Assembly: GCA_028289375.1 (NCBI GenBank)
Contig: JANQQK010000002.1
Coordinates: 1-64,000, forward strand
Length of the DNA stretch: 64,000 bases
Direction: 5' to 3'
Origin: Phycisphaerae bacterium
GTDB lineage: Bacteria > Planctomycetota > Phycisphaerae > UBA1845
Both the position numbers and the translations under genes were made by a program. Under the pieces are notes generated by a model. That model was given only the letters and a program-made list of their open reading frames with translations, did no database searches and was not told where the DNA came from. Position 1 is the stretch's first letter; every line of letters starts with the position of its first letter. Positions 34,134 through 46,636 of this stretch are shown one piece after another.

Positions 34134-36116
34134 CTATTGCACTTCGACCATCTCGAAGGCGTGCCGTTCACGGATACGCTGCGGGCTGAACCACTCAGTC
34201 ATCACGCGCGACTGCAGCGTCCGCCGGGCAGAATTCACGATGCGGGCACGTTCCTTCTCGTAGTCCGGCTTGTACATCGGAGCAAGTTCCGCCCATTCGA
34301 TCACAGTGATGGCACCAAGCTCGGGAACCTCGCGGACAGCACGGCGTTCGCCGGCGGGCTTTGATCCGAGCGCGAAGCAATCTTCGATGAACTCGCGCTC
34401 TACTTGTCCCACGCCGTTGACAAACTGCTTGAATCCGACGCGATCGGTGCCGGCACTGAATGCCGGTACCCGGCCAAACGGACGCGAAGCATAGTAACCG
34501 CTGCTCTGCCCCATCGACGCTGGCTTGGTGATCGCCGATACCACGGCCTTGATCTCCTCGTCCGCGTCGTACGCAGCCTTGAGACCATCACCCGCGGCGG
34601 CGAGGACACGCTCGGCGTGCCCCTTGCAGCGCTCGTAGGCACGCATCAGTCGAACACCGTCGATCACCTTTTCGCGGACGTCGGCCAATTCTTCCGCAGG
34701 TCCGGGCGGCTTCACGTCCGTGATGCGATATACGTAGTAATTGCCGACGTTGTCGCGCAGCGGGAAAACGCAGGACTGACCAACGGCCAGGAAGAGCGAT
34801 GTGTTCACTCTTCGGCTCTCGGTTGGTACCGTCTCGATCCCCTGAACCAAAAACGCCAGATCGCGGAACCGACGGCTGCTCATCGCCGCATTGGCCACGC
34901 GGGCATCGCCAATGTCTTCCACGAGGATGGCCTCTTCCTTGTCGAACCAGTCGGTTTCGTGAATGGTCACCGCCCCGCCGAACTGCAGGTTCGACGGCAT
35001 CCCCTCGAGCACCTTGCTGTAGTAGGTCCGCGGCATCACGCCGTCGGGGGCGGGCTTGTATCCGTCGTCATCCGTCTCGCGATCGAACCACGGGACGGCC
35101 AACTCGCGCGTCAGCCAGTCGGCGACGTCCTGAATCTTCTTGCGGGCCTCATCGCGCTTGACGATTTGGATGGCTGCATCCCGCGCATCGTCGAACGTCT
35201 CGAAATGGGTGGCGACTTTATCGTCAGCGTCGTCATTCCAGTCGCCGGATGCCTTCAGCTCATCGATAACAGCTTTGTCCATCGCCACATCTTCAAGCGG
35301 CCGGGCAAATGCACTGTCCTCGGGATTCTGGCGCCAGAACTCCCGGGCTTTCCGTTCGAGCGTCTGCTCGCGCAGGACAACGTTTTCGGCGACCTTGTCG
35401 ATGTCCACCTTCAAGTACTGAACCTTCACGCGGGCAGGACGGTAGTAGCCGAACTGGATGCCGGGGCCCGGTTGCGTCTCACGGTACTCCTGGAAGTGGG
35501 CCTGGATATCCGCGTCGGTGACCGTTTCCTCGTCATTGACGAAGTCCGCCGCCTTGAGCGACACGAGGTTGACCGTCGCCTTTTCCAATTCCTGCTCAGC
35601 CATCGTCCGAATCGAGGCTTCACTGATGCTGGCGGACGGCATGGTGCTTGCGGCAAGCATGGCCACGCCCCGGTACTTGGCCACCGTCTCGAAAATCAGT
35701 TCCGGCTTGACCCGACGCTGATTGGCCATGTCGTAGATCATGCTGAGCGGTCTGCCGATACCGCTGAGAAACTGCTCCACTTCAACCTGCTGCGGGATCA
35801 TGCCGGCCCGCTCAGCCTCGCGTGTGAGCAGAATCCACTCCATGATGCTGATCGGTTCTGTGGCGACGTACGCATTGGCTGCAAACGCCGGCAGTTGCCA
35901 CTGCAATCCCAGACTGCTGAGGATATCCGTCTCGAAGGAAGCCCGCTTCTTGTCCCCCTCGACGATGTCACCAATGGATGTCTTGGCAACCAGGATCCCG
36001 GAGAAATCAGGGGCCAGGAAGCTCGTCAGGGCACTTCCGCCAAGCCACACGACGAGGAGCAGAGACATGGCCACGGCGAGGATGGCCTTGTTGTGTTTTC
36101 GCAGAAATTTGTTCAT
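34134..36116 (-). CDS. PpiD/SurA-like periplasmic folding factor
   Basis: I chose ATG 36116 because it places an uncleaved membrane anchor at residues 10-33 (KAILAVAMSLLLVVWLGG), as in PpiD. The 660-residue protein has an N-terminal SurA_N-like helical region (about 60-200, with ILLTREAERAGMIPQQ). Two later sections could be diverged peptidyl-prolyl isomerase modules. The canonical parvulin motif is not obvious, so it may be a chaperone only. It probably helps fold secreted or outer-membrane proteins. Preceded by a 269-base gap shared with topA. Confidence 0.6.
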   Translation of the reverse strand: MNKFLRKHNKAILAVAMSLLLVVWLGGSALTSFLAPDFSGILVAKTSIGDIVEGDKKRASFETDILSSLGLQWQLPAFAANAYVATEPISIMEWILLTREAERAGMIPQQVEVEQFLSGIGRPLSMIYDMANQRRVKPELIFETVAKYRGVAMLAASTMPSASISEASIRTMAEQELEKATVNLVSLKAADFVNDEETVTDADIQAHFQEYRETQPGPGIQFGYYRPARVKVQYLKVDIDKVAENVVLREQTLERKAREFWRQNPEDSAFARPLEDVAMDKAVIDELKASGDWNDDADDKVATHFETFDDARDAAIQIVKRDEARKKIQDVADWLTRELAVPWFDRETDDDGYKPAPDGVMPRTYYSKVLEGMPSNLQFGGAVTIHETDWFDKEEAILVEDIGDARVANAAMSSRRFRDLAFLVQGIETVPTESRRVNTSLFLAVGQSCVFPLRDNVGNYYVYRITDVKPPGPAEELADVREKVIDGVRLMRAYERCKGHAERVLAAAGDGLKAAYDADEEIKAVVSAITKPASMGQSSGYYASRPFGRVPAFSAGTDRVGFKQFVNGVGQVEREFIEDCFALGSKPAGERRAVREVPELGAITVIEWAELAPMYKPDYEKERARIVNSARRTLQSRVMTEWFSPQRIRERHAFEMVEVQ

Positions 36117-36385
36117 GGGGCCGCAAACCCTTGTAATACAGAGACTTATACATCGTCCATTCGAACGCACCAGTATAGTGGGTTTCTCGGAAAACACAAC
36201 AGACCTGAAATACAGGACTATGATCTGGCGCTTGGCCGATTTGACAGAGACTGCGGAGTCTGCTAACTGCCCCCGGTTGACGGGGCTCAAGAGGCGGATT
36301 CCGGTCGGTCGAAGAAAATCGTTGCCACCGTCCGATAGGCAGGACAGCGGCACGACGGCCAACATCGGATCGAAGGAAACGCATC

Positions 36386-39457
<3,072 letters not shown>

Positions 39458-39642
39458 ACGTCACTCTCATTATCACTCGTGCTCGGCCCCCTTTCCAGCA
39501 GCACTTCATTTCGGCATTTTCACTCGCAAAGCTGATTCGCTTCCGCTAGCTTTCCTGCATCTCGTTTGAATTCCAGCATAACTTGCGTTATATTAGGTTT
39601 GTGTTAGGTAGCGGCTCCTGCATGACTTGAAGGTAGATCAAC

Positions 39643-41022
39643 TTGCCGTTTTCGAAGGTTATTCGAGATCCGATTCATAATCTGATCACGCTGGAAGGTG
39701 ATGAGGGACGAATGGTCCTCGATCTCATCGACGTGCCGGCGTTTCAACGATTGCGCCGAATCCGCCAGCTGGGCCTCGCCAATTTGACATTTCCTGGGGC
39801 TGAACACAGTCGCTGGGCTCACAGCCTTGGAGTGTTCCATATCGCTCAGCGTATGCTCGACCGATTGAAGCGACGAGGTGATTCGGCTGATCATGATTAT
39901 TCATCGCTGGAGCCAATGCGAAAACAGATTCTTGCTGCCGCATTGCTCCACGATGTCGGTCACGGGCCTTTTTCGCACGTGTTTGAGCGTGCTGCACCCA
40001 GCCCCAATAATCCACCAGATGACTATCCGAAGAAGCATGAAGGTTGGTCAGAGAAGATCATCCGTGAGAAATTCGGCGAAGTGCTGAGCAACCACGAAGT
40101 TGATCCAGAGGAAGTGGTAGGCTTGATTAGCAAGGATGACAGGAGCAACTTGCTGGCCAAGGACTTTATCAGCAGCCAAATTGACGCTGATCGCATGGAC
40201 TATTTGCTGCGTGACAGTTATTGCACCGGAACAGGATACGGCGAATTCGATCTGGACTGGTTGCTGCATTCGCTTAGGGTCGGAGTCACACAGATCAGGG
40301 GCAGTGACGCTCAGATTCCACGACTGTGTTTTGAGAGCGGAAAGGCAATCTACGCAGTCGAGGAATACATTCAGGCACGCGAGTTTATGTATACTCAAGT
40401 ATACGTGCACAAGACGACACGGGCTTTCGAGGCACTGCTCACAAACATAATCAGGCTTGCGAGCCATATCTGTGATGACAATCCGGAGTCAGCACCAGAA
40501 CCATGCCCAGACGCATTTGCCAAGTTTCTCGCTCGCAACCCTCTTGACGTTGACGACTACTTGCTTTTTGACGATTTTCGACTCTGGTCGGTCATCCAAG
40601 ATTGGGCGCAACTGAATCCAGGAAACGACGAACGACTGACATTGCTCACGCAAATGTGCCGCGGGCTGATCCAAAGGGGGAGACCTTATCGTACAATAGT
40701 GCTTGATACTCCGGACAAGACCACTCACGCAATTGAGTTGCGCGTGGCACATAGAGACGATCTAAGCGGTTTCCGCTTTGCACACGACACTTTCCACGAC
40801 CTGGCATACAAGAATTCGTTCTACAGAAAGAGCATCGACGACGAAGAACAAGAAGATCGCGTAATCTATCTCATCGAGAACGATACTGCGAAGCCTGCAG
40901 AGACTCTCTCCGAAGTAATTGATGCGATATCACGTATTCCAGTACACATCGAACGGCTCTTTTTTGATAATGATGACACCGGGCTTGTCGCGGAGATAAG
41001 GGCAAGGGGACTAATCAGCTGA
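39643..41022 (+). CDS. HD-domain phosphohydrolase, SAMHD1/YwfO-like (probable dNTPase)
   Basis: The TTG start is supported by GAAGG upstream and by the family-typical N-terminus VIRDPIHNLI. The 459-residue protein carries FQRLRRIRQLG, PGAEHSRWAHSLG (first His ~55), LLHDVGHGPFSH (HD 103-104) and DADRMDYLLRDS (distal Asp). This is the H-HD-D metal site of SAMHD1-like dNTP triphosphohydrolases. Third positions are A/T-richer than in neighbouring genes, so it may be acquired. The YwgA-like gene follows 22 bases later. Confidence 0.8.
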   Translation: MPFSKVIRDPIHNLITLEGDEGRMVLDLIDVPAFQRLRRIRQLGLANLTFPGAEHSRWAHSLGVFHIAQRMLDRLKRRGDSADHDYSSLEPMRKQILAAALLHDVGHGPFSHVFERAAPSPNNPPDDYPKKHEGWSEKIIREKFGEVLSNHEVDPEEVVGLISKDDRSNLLAKDFISSQIDADRMDYLLRDSYCTGTGYGEFDLDWLLHSLRVGVTQIRGSDAQIPRLCFESGKAIYAVEEYIQAREFMYTQVYVHKTTRAFEALLTNIIRLASHICDDNPESAPEPCPDAFAKFLARNPLDVDDYLLFDDFRLWSVIQDWAQLNPGNDERLTLLTQMCRGLIQRGRPYRTIVLDTPDKTTHAIELRVAHRDDLSGFRFAHDTFHDLAYKNSFYRKSIDDEEQEDRVIYLIENDTAKPAETLSEVIDAISRIPVHIERLFFDNDDTGLVAEIRARGLIS

Positions 41023-41044
41023 TTCGCAAGCAAGGAGGCCTGTC

Positions 41045-41593
41045 ATGAGTGAACACGATGAACTATTGCTGGCGCGAGTCATTGATGCGTGTGGCGATAT
41101 CGATGGCCGTGTCAAGATGCAGAAAATAGTGTATCTTCTTTCGGAGATGGGCTTTGTTACTCCATTCCAAGACTTCACAATCCGACAGTTTGGCCCTTTC
41201 TCGCGTTCTGTTGCGTACACAACAGACGTACTCAGAGACTCCGGTGTCATTGTGGAGGATATTCAGGCCCTCAATGAAGACGCCGGCCCAGAGAGTGGAA
41301 GCCAGTACTTCTATCGAGTCTCCAATGAGCTGAAGGACCTCATACACAACAATTTCCAACTTTCTTGCAAACGAATGAATCGCTCGCTCGAAGAAGCCTG
41401 CTCAATTCTCAGGAACGAGGATCGAGGCGTTCTCGAAGTAGCAGCAACAAGGTTGTTCCTTGAGCGGCGATCGATTCACCGTCCTGACTCGGTTGAGGAA
41501 GAACTAGGACACATGAAAGGCCATCTAAGGTCGTACTTTGATCGTGCAAACGCGTTGGTTGAAGAACTTCGTCAAGACGGCTGGTTGAATTAG
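41045..41593 (+). CDS. YwgA-like protein
   Basis: The 182-residue protein has the fold pattern GRVKMQKIVYLLSEMGF...DFTIRQFGPFSRSVAYTTDVLRDSGVI, which matches YwgA (and, more distantly, Panacea-type antitoxin domains). The C-terminal half is helical. AGGAGG stands 7 bases before ATG. It follows the HD phosphohydrolase 22 bases downstream, and in Bacillus subtilis ywgA lies close to the HD gene ywfO, so the two may work together. It shares the A/T-rich codon use of its partner. Confidence 0.65.
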   Translation: MSEHDELLLARVIDACGDIDGRVKMQKIVYLLSEMGFVTPFQDFTIRQFGPFSRSVAYTTDVLRDSGVIVEDIQALNEDAGPESGSQYFYRVSNELKDLIHNNFQLSCKRMNRSLEEACSILRNEDRGVLEVAATRLFLERRSIHRPDSVEEELGHMKGHLRSYFDRANALVEELRQDGWLN

Positions 41594-41598
41594 GCGTG

Positions 41599-43272
41599 CT
41601 ATTTCGCGGCGTTTTTGACGGCGCTGCGGATTTCGCCGATGAGCTGGTCGACTTTGAAGGGTTTGAAGAGGACGGCGGCGAGGCCTTCGCGTCTTGCGCG
41701 GACAATGGCGTGGTTGGGGTCGTAACCGAAGCCAGTCATAAGAATGACGGGGGTGGCGACGTTGGCGTCCTTGGCAGCGGCGAACACTTCGTATCCGTTG
41801 CGGTCGGGCATGCGGATATCGCTGAGCACGAGGTCGAACGGCTTCTCGGCGAGGTGGTCGATGGCTTCCTGGCCACAACACGCCGTGACGACCTTGCAGC
41901 CGACGCCGGTGAGCACATCTTTGACGGTGTCGCGGATCATGGATTCGTCGTCGGCGATGAGGATGTGCTTGCCACCGAGAATGGGGTCGTTGCGTGTGGG
42001 CCCGACACCGCGACCAATGATCGCGCGTTTCGAACTGGTGACGTTCTTGATTGAGTCTCTGATGGTCGTGGCGTACTCGGCGATTTTGTTGAGGCGCAAG
42101 CGGAGGTCGTCGTGGCCTATGTAGTCTTCGATGAGGTTTTCGACGTCGGTGAGGATGTCGTTGAGCGGGGCAGTGATTTCGGCTTTGACGTCGCTGCCGA
42201 GTTGGCCTCGGATGGTGTGCCGTTCTGTCACCATCAGATCGAGCATGTGCAGGGCAGTGGCGATGTCGCGGCCGAACCGTTCGGCGAGTTGCTGATCCTC
42301 TTCGTCGAAGGCGTCCTTGGTCATGCTCTCGACATTCAACACACCGATGAGTTGATCATTCAGACGAAGCGGGACGGTGAGTGAACTGGCGGCTTCGTCG
42401 AGTCCGCGAAGGTAATGCGGGTCGTTGGTGACATCGCGGCAGACGTAACTCTTGCCGGTGGATGCCACGTAGCCGGAGGTGCCATTGCCTTCGGCGGAGG
42501 CGTAGAGATCGAAGTCCTCCACGGTGTCGGGCAGGCCGCTGGTGACAGCGAGGCGAAGCTTGTTGGACTTCTGGTCGAGCACGTGGATGGTGAAATTGTC
42601 GAAATGCATGAGTTCGTGCAGGTAATGCACGATCTTCTGCTCGAGCAACGCGAGTCTCTCTGGCACGTCGAGCTTGGCGATCTGCTCGGTGTCGAGCTTG
42701 ATGAGTTCGCGGCCTGCCGAGTCGATGGCGGCGAGTTGCTGCTGTCGTTGGCGAGCGCGGGTGACATCCCAGATGACGCCGACGACCTGAGTGATCTCGT
42801 GGTCGATGTCGATGATCGGTGTGGTCGTTAATTCGAAAACGCGATCCTCGCTGGACATGAAGCAGACGCGGCGGGATGTCTGATCCGGCTTTAGGCCACC
42901 GTCCACGTTCGTGTCGAAGGCGTTGCCACACTCCCTGCGCAGGAAGCCTTTTACCTCGTCCGAGAAACCGATCAGCCGCGGGTTGGCCCAGACAAGCTCG
43001 CCGCGCTGGTCGACGATGCCGATGCCCTCGGTGACGGCTTCGACCCATTCGGGGTTGGCCTGGACCATTTCGGCGCGTTCGAGCGTGTGGATGGATTCGG
43101 GTTCGGCGAGGATGAAGTCGTAGATGTCGGCGGCGAGCATGTGGTGGGCTTGATCGAAGGTGTCGGCGTAGACGACGTCGACATGGTCTCCAAAGAAGGA
43201 GTCCGTGCCGGCTAGCGGTTGGCCCGCTTGTCGGATGCGCAGAATCTTGACTGTGCGTTGCGCCTGACTCAT
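41599..43272 (-). CDS. PAS-GAF-receiver signalling protein
   Basis: In this 557-residue protein, residues ~10-65 look like a pseudo-receiver and ~75-175 are a PAS domain (AVTEGIGIVDQRGELVWANP). A GAF domain (about 200-350) follows, then a helical DHp-like part (about 360-415) without an ATPase domain. A C-terminal receiver is at about 430-555 (LIADDES, Asp in LVLSDIRMPDRNG, Lys in LFKPFK). The kinase catalytic domain is missing, so it probably receives phosphate from elsewhere and senses a ligand via PAS/GAF. Convergent with the YwgA-like gene. Confidence 0.8.
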   Translation of the reverse strand: MSQAQRTVKILRIRQAGQPLAGTDSFFGDHVDVVYADTFDQAHHMLAADIYDFILAEPESIHTLERAEMVQANPEWVEAVTEGIGIVDQRGELVWANPRLIGFSDEVKGFLRRECGNAFDTNVDGGLKPDQTSRRVCFMSSEDRVFELTTTPIIDIDHEITQVVGVIWDVTRARQRQQQLAAIDSAGRELIKLDTEQIAKLDVPERLALLEQKIVHYLHELMHFDNFTIHVLDQKSNKLRLAVTSGLPDTVEDFDLYASAEGNGTSGYVASTGKSYVCRDVTNDPHYLRGLDEAASSLTVPLRLNDQLIGVLNVESMTKDAFDEEDQQLAERFGRDIATALHMLDLMVTERHTIRGQLGSDVKAEITAPLNDILTDVENLIEDYIGHDDLRLRLNKIAEYATTIRDSIKNVTSSKRAIIGRGVGPTRNDPILGGKHILIADDESMIRDTVKDVLTGVGCKVVTACCGQEAIDHLAEKPFDLVLSDIRMPDRNGYEVFAAAKDANVATPVILMTGFGYDPNHAIVRARREGLAAVLFKPFKVDQLIGEIRSAVKNAAK

Positions 43273-43451
43273 CGCCGTACCTGCACCGTGTCACGACACC
43301 GTTTATGCACGAACCGTATTCTAGCGACGCGATCGCCATATGTCCGTGGATTGCCAGCCCGCTGGCACTGTATCATGATCGCACGTTCACACTCAAGTGC
43401 TTGAATTGTTCCCGGACGAAAAGACGCGAAATCGATTTCGTGTATTGCGCG

Positions 43452-44597
43452 TCAGGCAAGCTCGTCGTAAAGCTCGATCACCTGGTGTACGTGTCGGGCC
43501 ATGGTGACCTCGTCGGCCAACGGGGAGAGGTTGTCGCGCATGGTTTGCCGCGTTTCACAGTCACACATCGCGTCGATGGCGGCGGCGAGACTGTCCCCGG
43601 TGGGTTCATCGAGAATGTACGCATTGGACTGGTGTTGAAGAATGTCGGTGCTGCCGTCGTAGCGGGTGGCGATGGCGGGCAGTTGGCAGGCGACAGCTTC
43701 GAGGAGGACGCGGCTGCATGGGTCATAGAAGGTGGGGTGGATGAGTAGGTCTGCGGCTGCGTAGAGGGCGGTGACGTTGTCGGTCGGACCGATAAAACGG
43801 ATCGTCTGGTCGAGGCCTGCACGTTTCGCGCGCGACGTCCAAAAACGTTGATCGCCATTGCCGGCAACGACGACGTGGAGCGCGTCGTTCGGTCGGCGGG
43901 CGAGGGCGTCGATCAAAACGTGCACGCCTTTGAGTTTGAAATTGTGGCAGACTTGGAGACCAAGCACTGCATCTCGTGGGATGTTGAACTCGTTTCGGAT
44001 TCGGGCGCGGTCGACCGGGTCAATATCAGGCGGGTTGACGCCGTTGAAAATGCGGCGGATGTGGTTGTCGTCGAGATGGTAATGGTTGCGGAGTTGACGG
44101 GTAACGTAGTTTGAGAGGGCGATAACGATTGGGGGATTTGGGCCGGCAAGCCAGTCGCGTTCGCGATTGTGGACGAGGCGCTGGCGGGCGTTGAGGGACA
44201 TCATCCAGCGTTTGAACCGGCGGGCGATGGGATTGGGTCGTGTGGCGGCGGTGCGGATGATCGTTTCGGGAACAGTGCCGCCGCGGGGTTGATAGATGTC
44301 AGCGCCGCGGACCGGGACGAATGTGTGGGTGAGGTCGCACTTGGCGTCGGCCACCCATTTTTCGGCGGCGTCGAGGAATTGCTGAGTCTTGCCGTGGCGC
44401 CCAGTGGCGGGGGTGTCGATGGTGTGTACCGTCACGCCAGGCTGCGGGGGGAGTTGGCTGCGGGTGAGGATATCGAGTTGGATGCCGCCGGGCAGGGATC
44501 GTCCCTGATCGAGGAGGCCGTCGATGAACTGGCGGGTGGAGGTTTCGGCGCCGCCTCGGGCGGTGTCGAGCCATTCGACGATGATGCCGATGTTCAT
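43452..44597 (-). CDS. waaG: Glycosyltransferase family 4, WaaG (LPS glucosyltransferase I) type
   Basis: The 381-residue GT-B protein starts MNIGIIVEWLDTARGGAETSTRQF, has RIFNGVNP and LVCHN-type Rossmann strands, and FYDPCSRVLLEAVACQLPAIAT with the donor-binding Glu region. Similarity is to WaaG/RfaG, which adds glucose to LPS-core heptose. Its start overlaps the stop of the waaP-like gene (ATGA), completing the order waaF-waaP-waaG. Acts at the cytoplasmic face of the membrane. Confidence 0.75.
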   Translation of the reverse strand: MNIGIIVEWLDTARGGAETSTRQFIDGLLDQGRSLPGGIQLDILTRSQLPPQPGVTVHTIDTPATGRHGKTQQFLDAAEKWVADAKCDLTHTFVPVRGADIYQPRGGTVPETIIRTAATRPNPIARRFKRWMMSLNARQRLVHNRERDWLAGPNPPIVIALSNYVTRQLRNHYHLDDNHIRRIFNGVNPPDIDPVDRARIRNEFNIPRDAVLGLQVCHNFKLKGVHVLIDALARRPNDALHVVVAGNGDQRFWTSRAKRAGLDQTIRFIGPTDNVTALYAAADLLIHPTFYDPCSRVLLEAVACQLPAIATRYDGSTDILQHQSNAYILDEPTGDSLAAAIDAMCDCETRQTMRDNLSPLADEVTMARHVHQVIELYDELA

Positions 44598-45454
44598 GGT
44601 CGCGACTCCGAAGCGAGTCGGGCGTTGCGGCGTTGATCGTGGCGGGCGATGCGGGCGGTTTTGGCGGCGATCTTGCGAATGAGCGACTTGGCTGGGCGAT
44701 TGAGTCTGGGAATTCGAAGGTGTCGGCGGACGAAGCGGACGCGGGCGACGCGGGTGGCGGTGTGGGACGGTGTTGAGTAGTTGAGGGCGGCGAGGTCCTT
44801 GACGAGCCAGCGGGTCTTGAAGAATCGCGGTTCGATCATGCGTTGCAGGTCGATCAGGTGGAAGCGGTCGGTCGGGGCGGCGGATTCATCCACGAAGATA
44901 TGGCAGATGTACAGGTCGCGGTGGTAGAAGCCGTGCGCGTGGAGGTCGGCGACGAGGTCGGCCACCTGATCAATCCACTCGCGCGGGGCGGGGCTGGTGT
45001 GGGTGGCGGCCCACGTTTCGAGCGAGATGCCGGGGACGGCGGCGGTGAGGATGGCGCTGGCGGTTTCGCGACGACTTTCGACCTGTTGGCCGTAGGCGAT
45101 GGGTTTGACGGCGGGGATCTTCTTGTCGGCCAGCCGCGACATCCACATCCATTCGTGCCATGCGGTGCCGTGATGGGGGTGGCCTTGGGCGATGCGGTTA
45201 CGTTGTTCGCGGGGTGGCGGGTTGCGGTAGCGTTTGAGGAAGAGGGTGTGGGTTTGGCCGTGGGTGTCGATGAGTTCGAGTTTGGATCGGTCCCGCCATT
45301 CGGGGAGGCCTGGTTTGTTCATGGGTTGGGCGAGGTTGGTGGTCATGAGTTGCTCGAGGGTGGTGAGGTTGTGGGCGTGGAGGAGTTCGAGGTGGGCTTT
45401 GGCGACGGTGAGGTCGTTGAGGGTGACGTAGTCGGGATGGTTGACGAGTTGCAT
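44594..45454 (-). CDS. waaP: LPS-core kinase, WaaP/InaA family
   Basis: The 286-residue protein has the kinase-like core LFLKRYRNPP, HEWMWMSRLADKKIPAVKPIAYG and the diagnostic HRDLYICHIFVD with a downstream LIDLQRM. WaaP phosphorylates heptose I of the inner core, with ATP. The very basic C-terminus (about 230-286) is an addition. It stands between the heptosyltransferase (24 bases upstream) and the GT4 gene. Confidence 0.8.
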   Translation of the reverse strand: MQLVNHPDYVTLNDLTVAKAHLELLHAHNLTTLEQLMTTNLAQPMNKPGLPEWRDRSKLELIDTHGQTHTLFLKRYRNPPPREQRNRIAQGHPHHGTAWHEWMWMSRLADKKIPAVKPIAYGQQVESRRETASAILTAAVPGISLETWAATHTSPAPREWIDQVADLVADLHAHGFYHRDLYICHIFVDESAAPTDRFHLIDLQRMIEPRFFKTRWLVKDLAALNYSTPSHTATRVARVRFVRRHLRIPRLNRPAKSLIRKIAAKTARIARHDQRRNARLASESRP

Positions 45455-45478
45455 GGCGGCAATTGTTGCCTTTGACGT

Positions 45479-46636
45479 TCAAGACTGTGAACGGAGGTCC
45501 TGCTTTGTGGAGCCCTTGGCGCTCCCGCCACCCACAAGGGGTGGCGCTACAGAATGTGTCGTGTCCAAGTCCGGGTTTATGCCTGCTTTGCTGAGCAAGT
45601 CTTCGCATTGGAGGTGGACCATGTCAACGGTGAGGCCGGTCATGCACTTGTGGTGGCCTTGGGGGCAGACCTTCTGTTGGCAGGGGCCGCAGTCGACGGG
45701 GATGCTGACCTTGCGTTCGCGGGGATAGTTGGTGTCGGTCCATTCCTGGTGGGTGGGGCCGAAGATGGTGACGACGGGGAGGTTGAAGGCTTTGCCGATG
45801 TGGCGGGTGCCGGAGTCGGTGCAGAGGAGGAGCTGGGATTGGCTGATGAGGGATTTGAGTTCGGCCAATGTGATGTGCGGGTTGTTGACGACGTGGGCGG
45901 TGGTGGTCATGCGGGTGGCGATTTCGGCGGCGATGGCGTCCTCGGATGGGGCGCAGGTGATGAGGGTGACGGCGTTGTGTTGGGTGGCGAGACGGTCGGC
46001 GAGTTCGGCGAAGCGTTCGGGCAGCCAGAGTTTGCTGGCACCGAAGCTGGCACCGGGGCTGATGATGATTTTGGGCTGGTCTTTCGGGATGTTGAAGTCG
46101 GCGAGTCGCTGTGTGATGGTGGCGTCGTCGCGGGGGTTGGTGGTGAGGGTGAGTTGGTCGCCGGGGTGGTCGCAGCCGAGGGTGGTGGCGAGTCTTGCGT
46201 AGTAGTCGCAGATGGGGTGGATGGAGGGTCGGCCATCGGTTCTGGGGACGGTGAGTTTGTGGGTGAGAAGGAATCCTCGGCCGTCGCGGTTGTAGCCTAT
46301 GCGTTGTTTGCAGCCGGCGAGTCTTGCGACGAGGGCGGATCGGAAGCTGTTTTGGAAGAGGATGGCGAGGTCGAAACGTTGTTGGCGGAGCAAGGCGATG
46401 GTGGCGGGCAGTTCGATGGGGCGTTTCTTTGCGGGCCAGGTGATGATGTGGTCCTGCCATGGTTCGTCGCGGATGAGTGATTTGAGGAGTGGCATGGCGA
46501 GGGCGGTGATTTCGGCGTTTGGGAAGCGGTTGCGGATGGCGTTGAGGGTGGGCGTGGCCATGACGCAGTCGCCGACCCATGTTGGTAGGACGAGGAGGAT
46601 GCGATCAGGGTTCGTTGCTTTGAAATGGACCGACAT
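45479..46636 (-). CDS. waaF: Lipopolysaccharide heptosyltransferase II-type GT9
   Basis: The 385-residue protein begins ILLVLPTWVGDCVMATPTL, the GT9 signature. It carries SPGASFGASKLWLPERFAELAD, CTDSGTRHIGKAFNLPVVTIFGPT and the cysteine cluster CGPCQQKVCPQGHHKCM near the end, all as in WaaF. It transfers ADP-heptose to the LPS core. It overlaps the upstream gene by 32 bases. Its presence implies an LPS-bearing outer membrane. Confidence 0.85.
   Translation of the reverse strand: MSVHFKATNPDRILLVLPTWVGDCVMATPTLNAIRNRFPNAEITALAMPLLKSLIRDEPWQDHIITWPAKKRPIELPATIALLRQQRFDLAILFQNSFRSALVARLAGCKQRIGYNRDGRGFLLTHKLTVPRTDGRPSIHPICDYYARLATTLGCDHPGDQLTLTTNPRDDATITQRLADFNIPKDQPKIIISPGASFGASKLWLPERFAELADRLATQHNAVTLITCAPSEDAIAAEIATRMTTTAHVVNNPHITLAELKSLISQSQLLLCTDSGTRHIGKAFNLPVVTIFGPTHQEWTDTNYPRERKVSIPVDCGPCQQKVCPQGHHKCMTGLTVDMVHLQCEDLLSKAGINPDLDTTHSVAPPLVGGGSAKGSTKQDLRSQS

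Noticed and set aside
34404-36266. Long rightward frame (620 codons) opposite the SurA/PpiD-like gene
   Set aside because: It is antisense to a gene with clear signal anchor and helical domain pattern; the product is Arg/His/Leu-rich without motifs, typical of the shadow strand in GC-rich DNA.
45554-46480. Rightward 308-codon frame opposite waaF
   Set aside because: Very Gly/Glu/Val-rich shadow of the GT9 gene, which carries all its family motifs.
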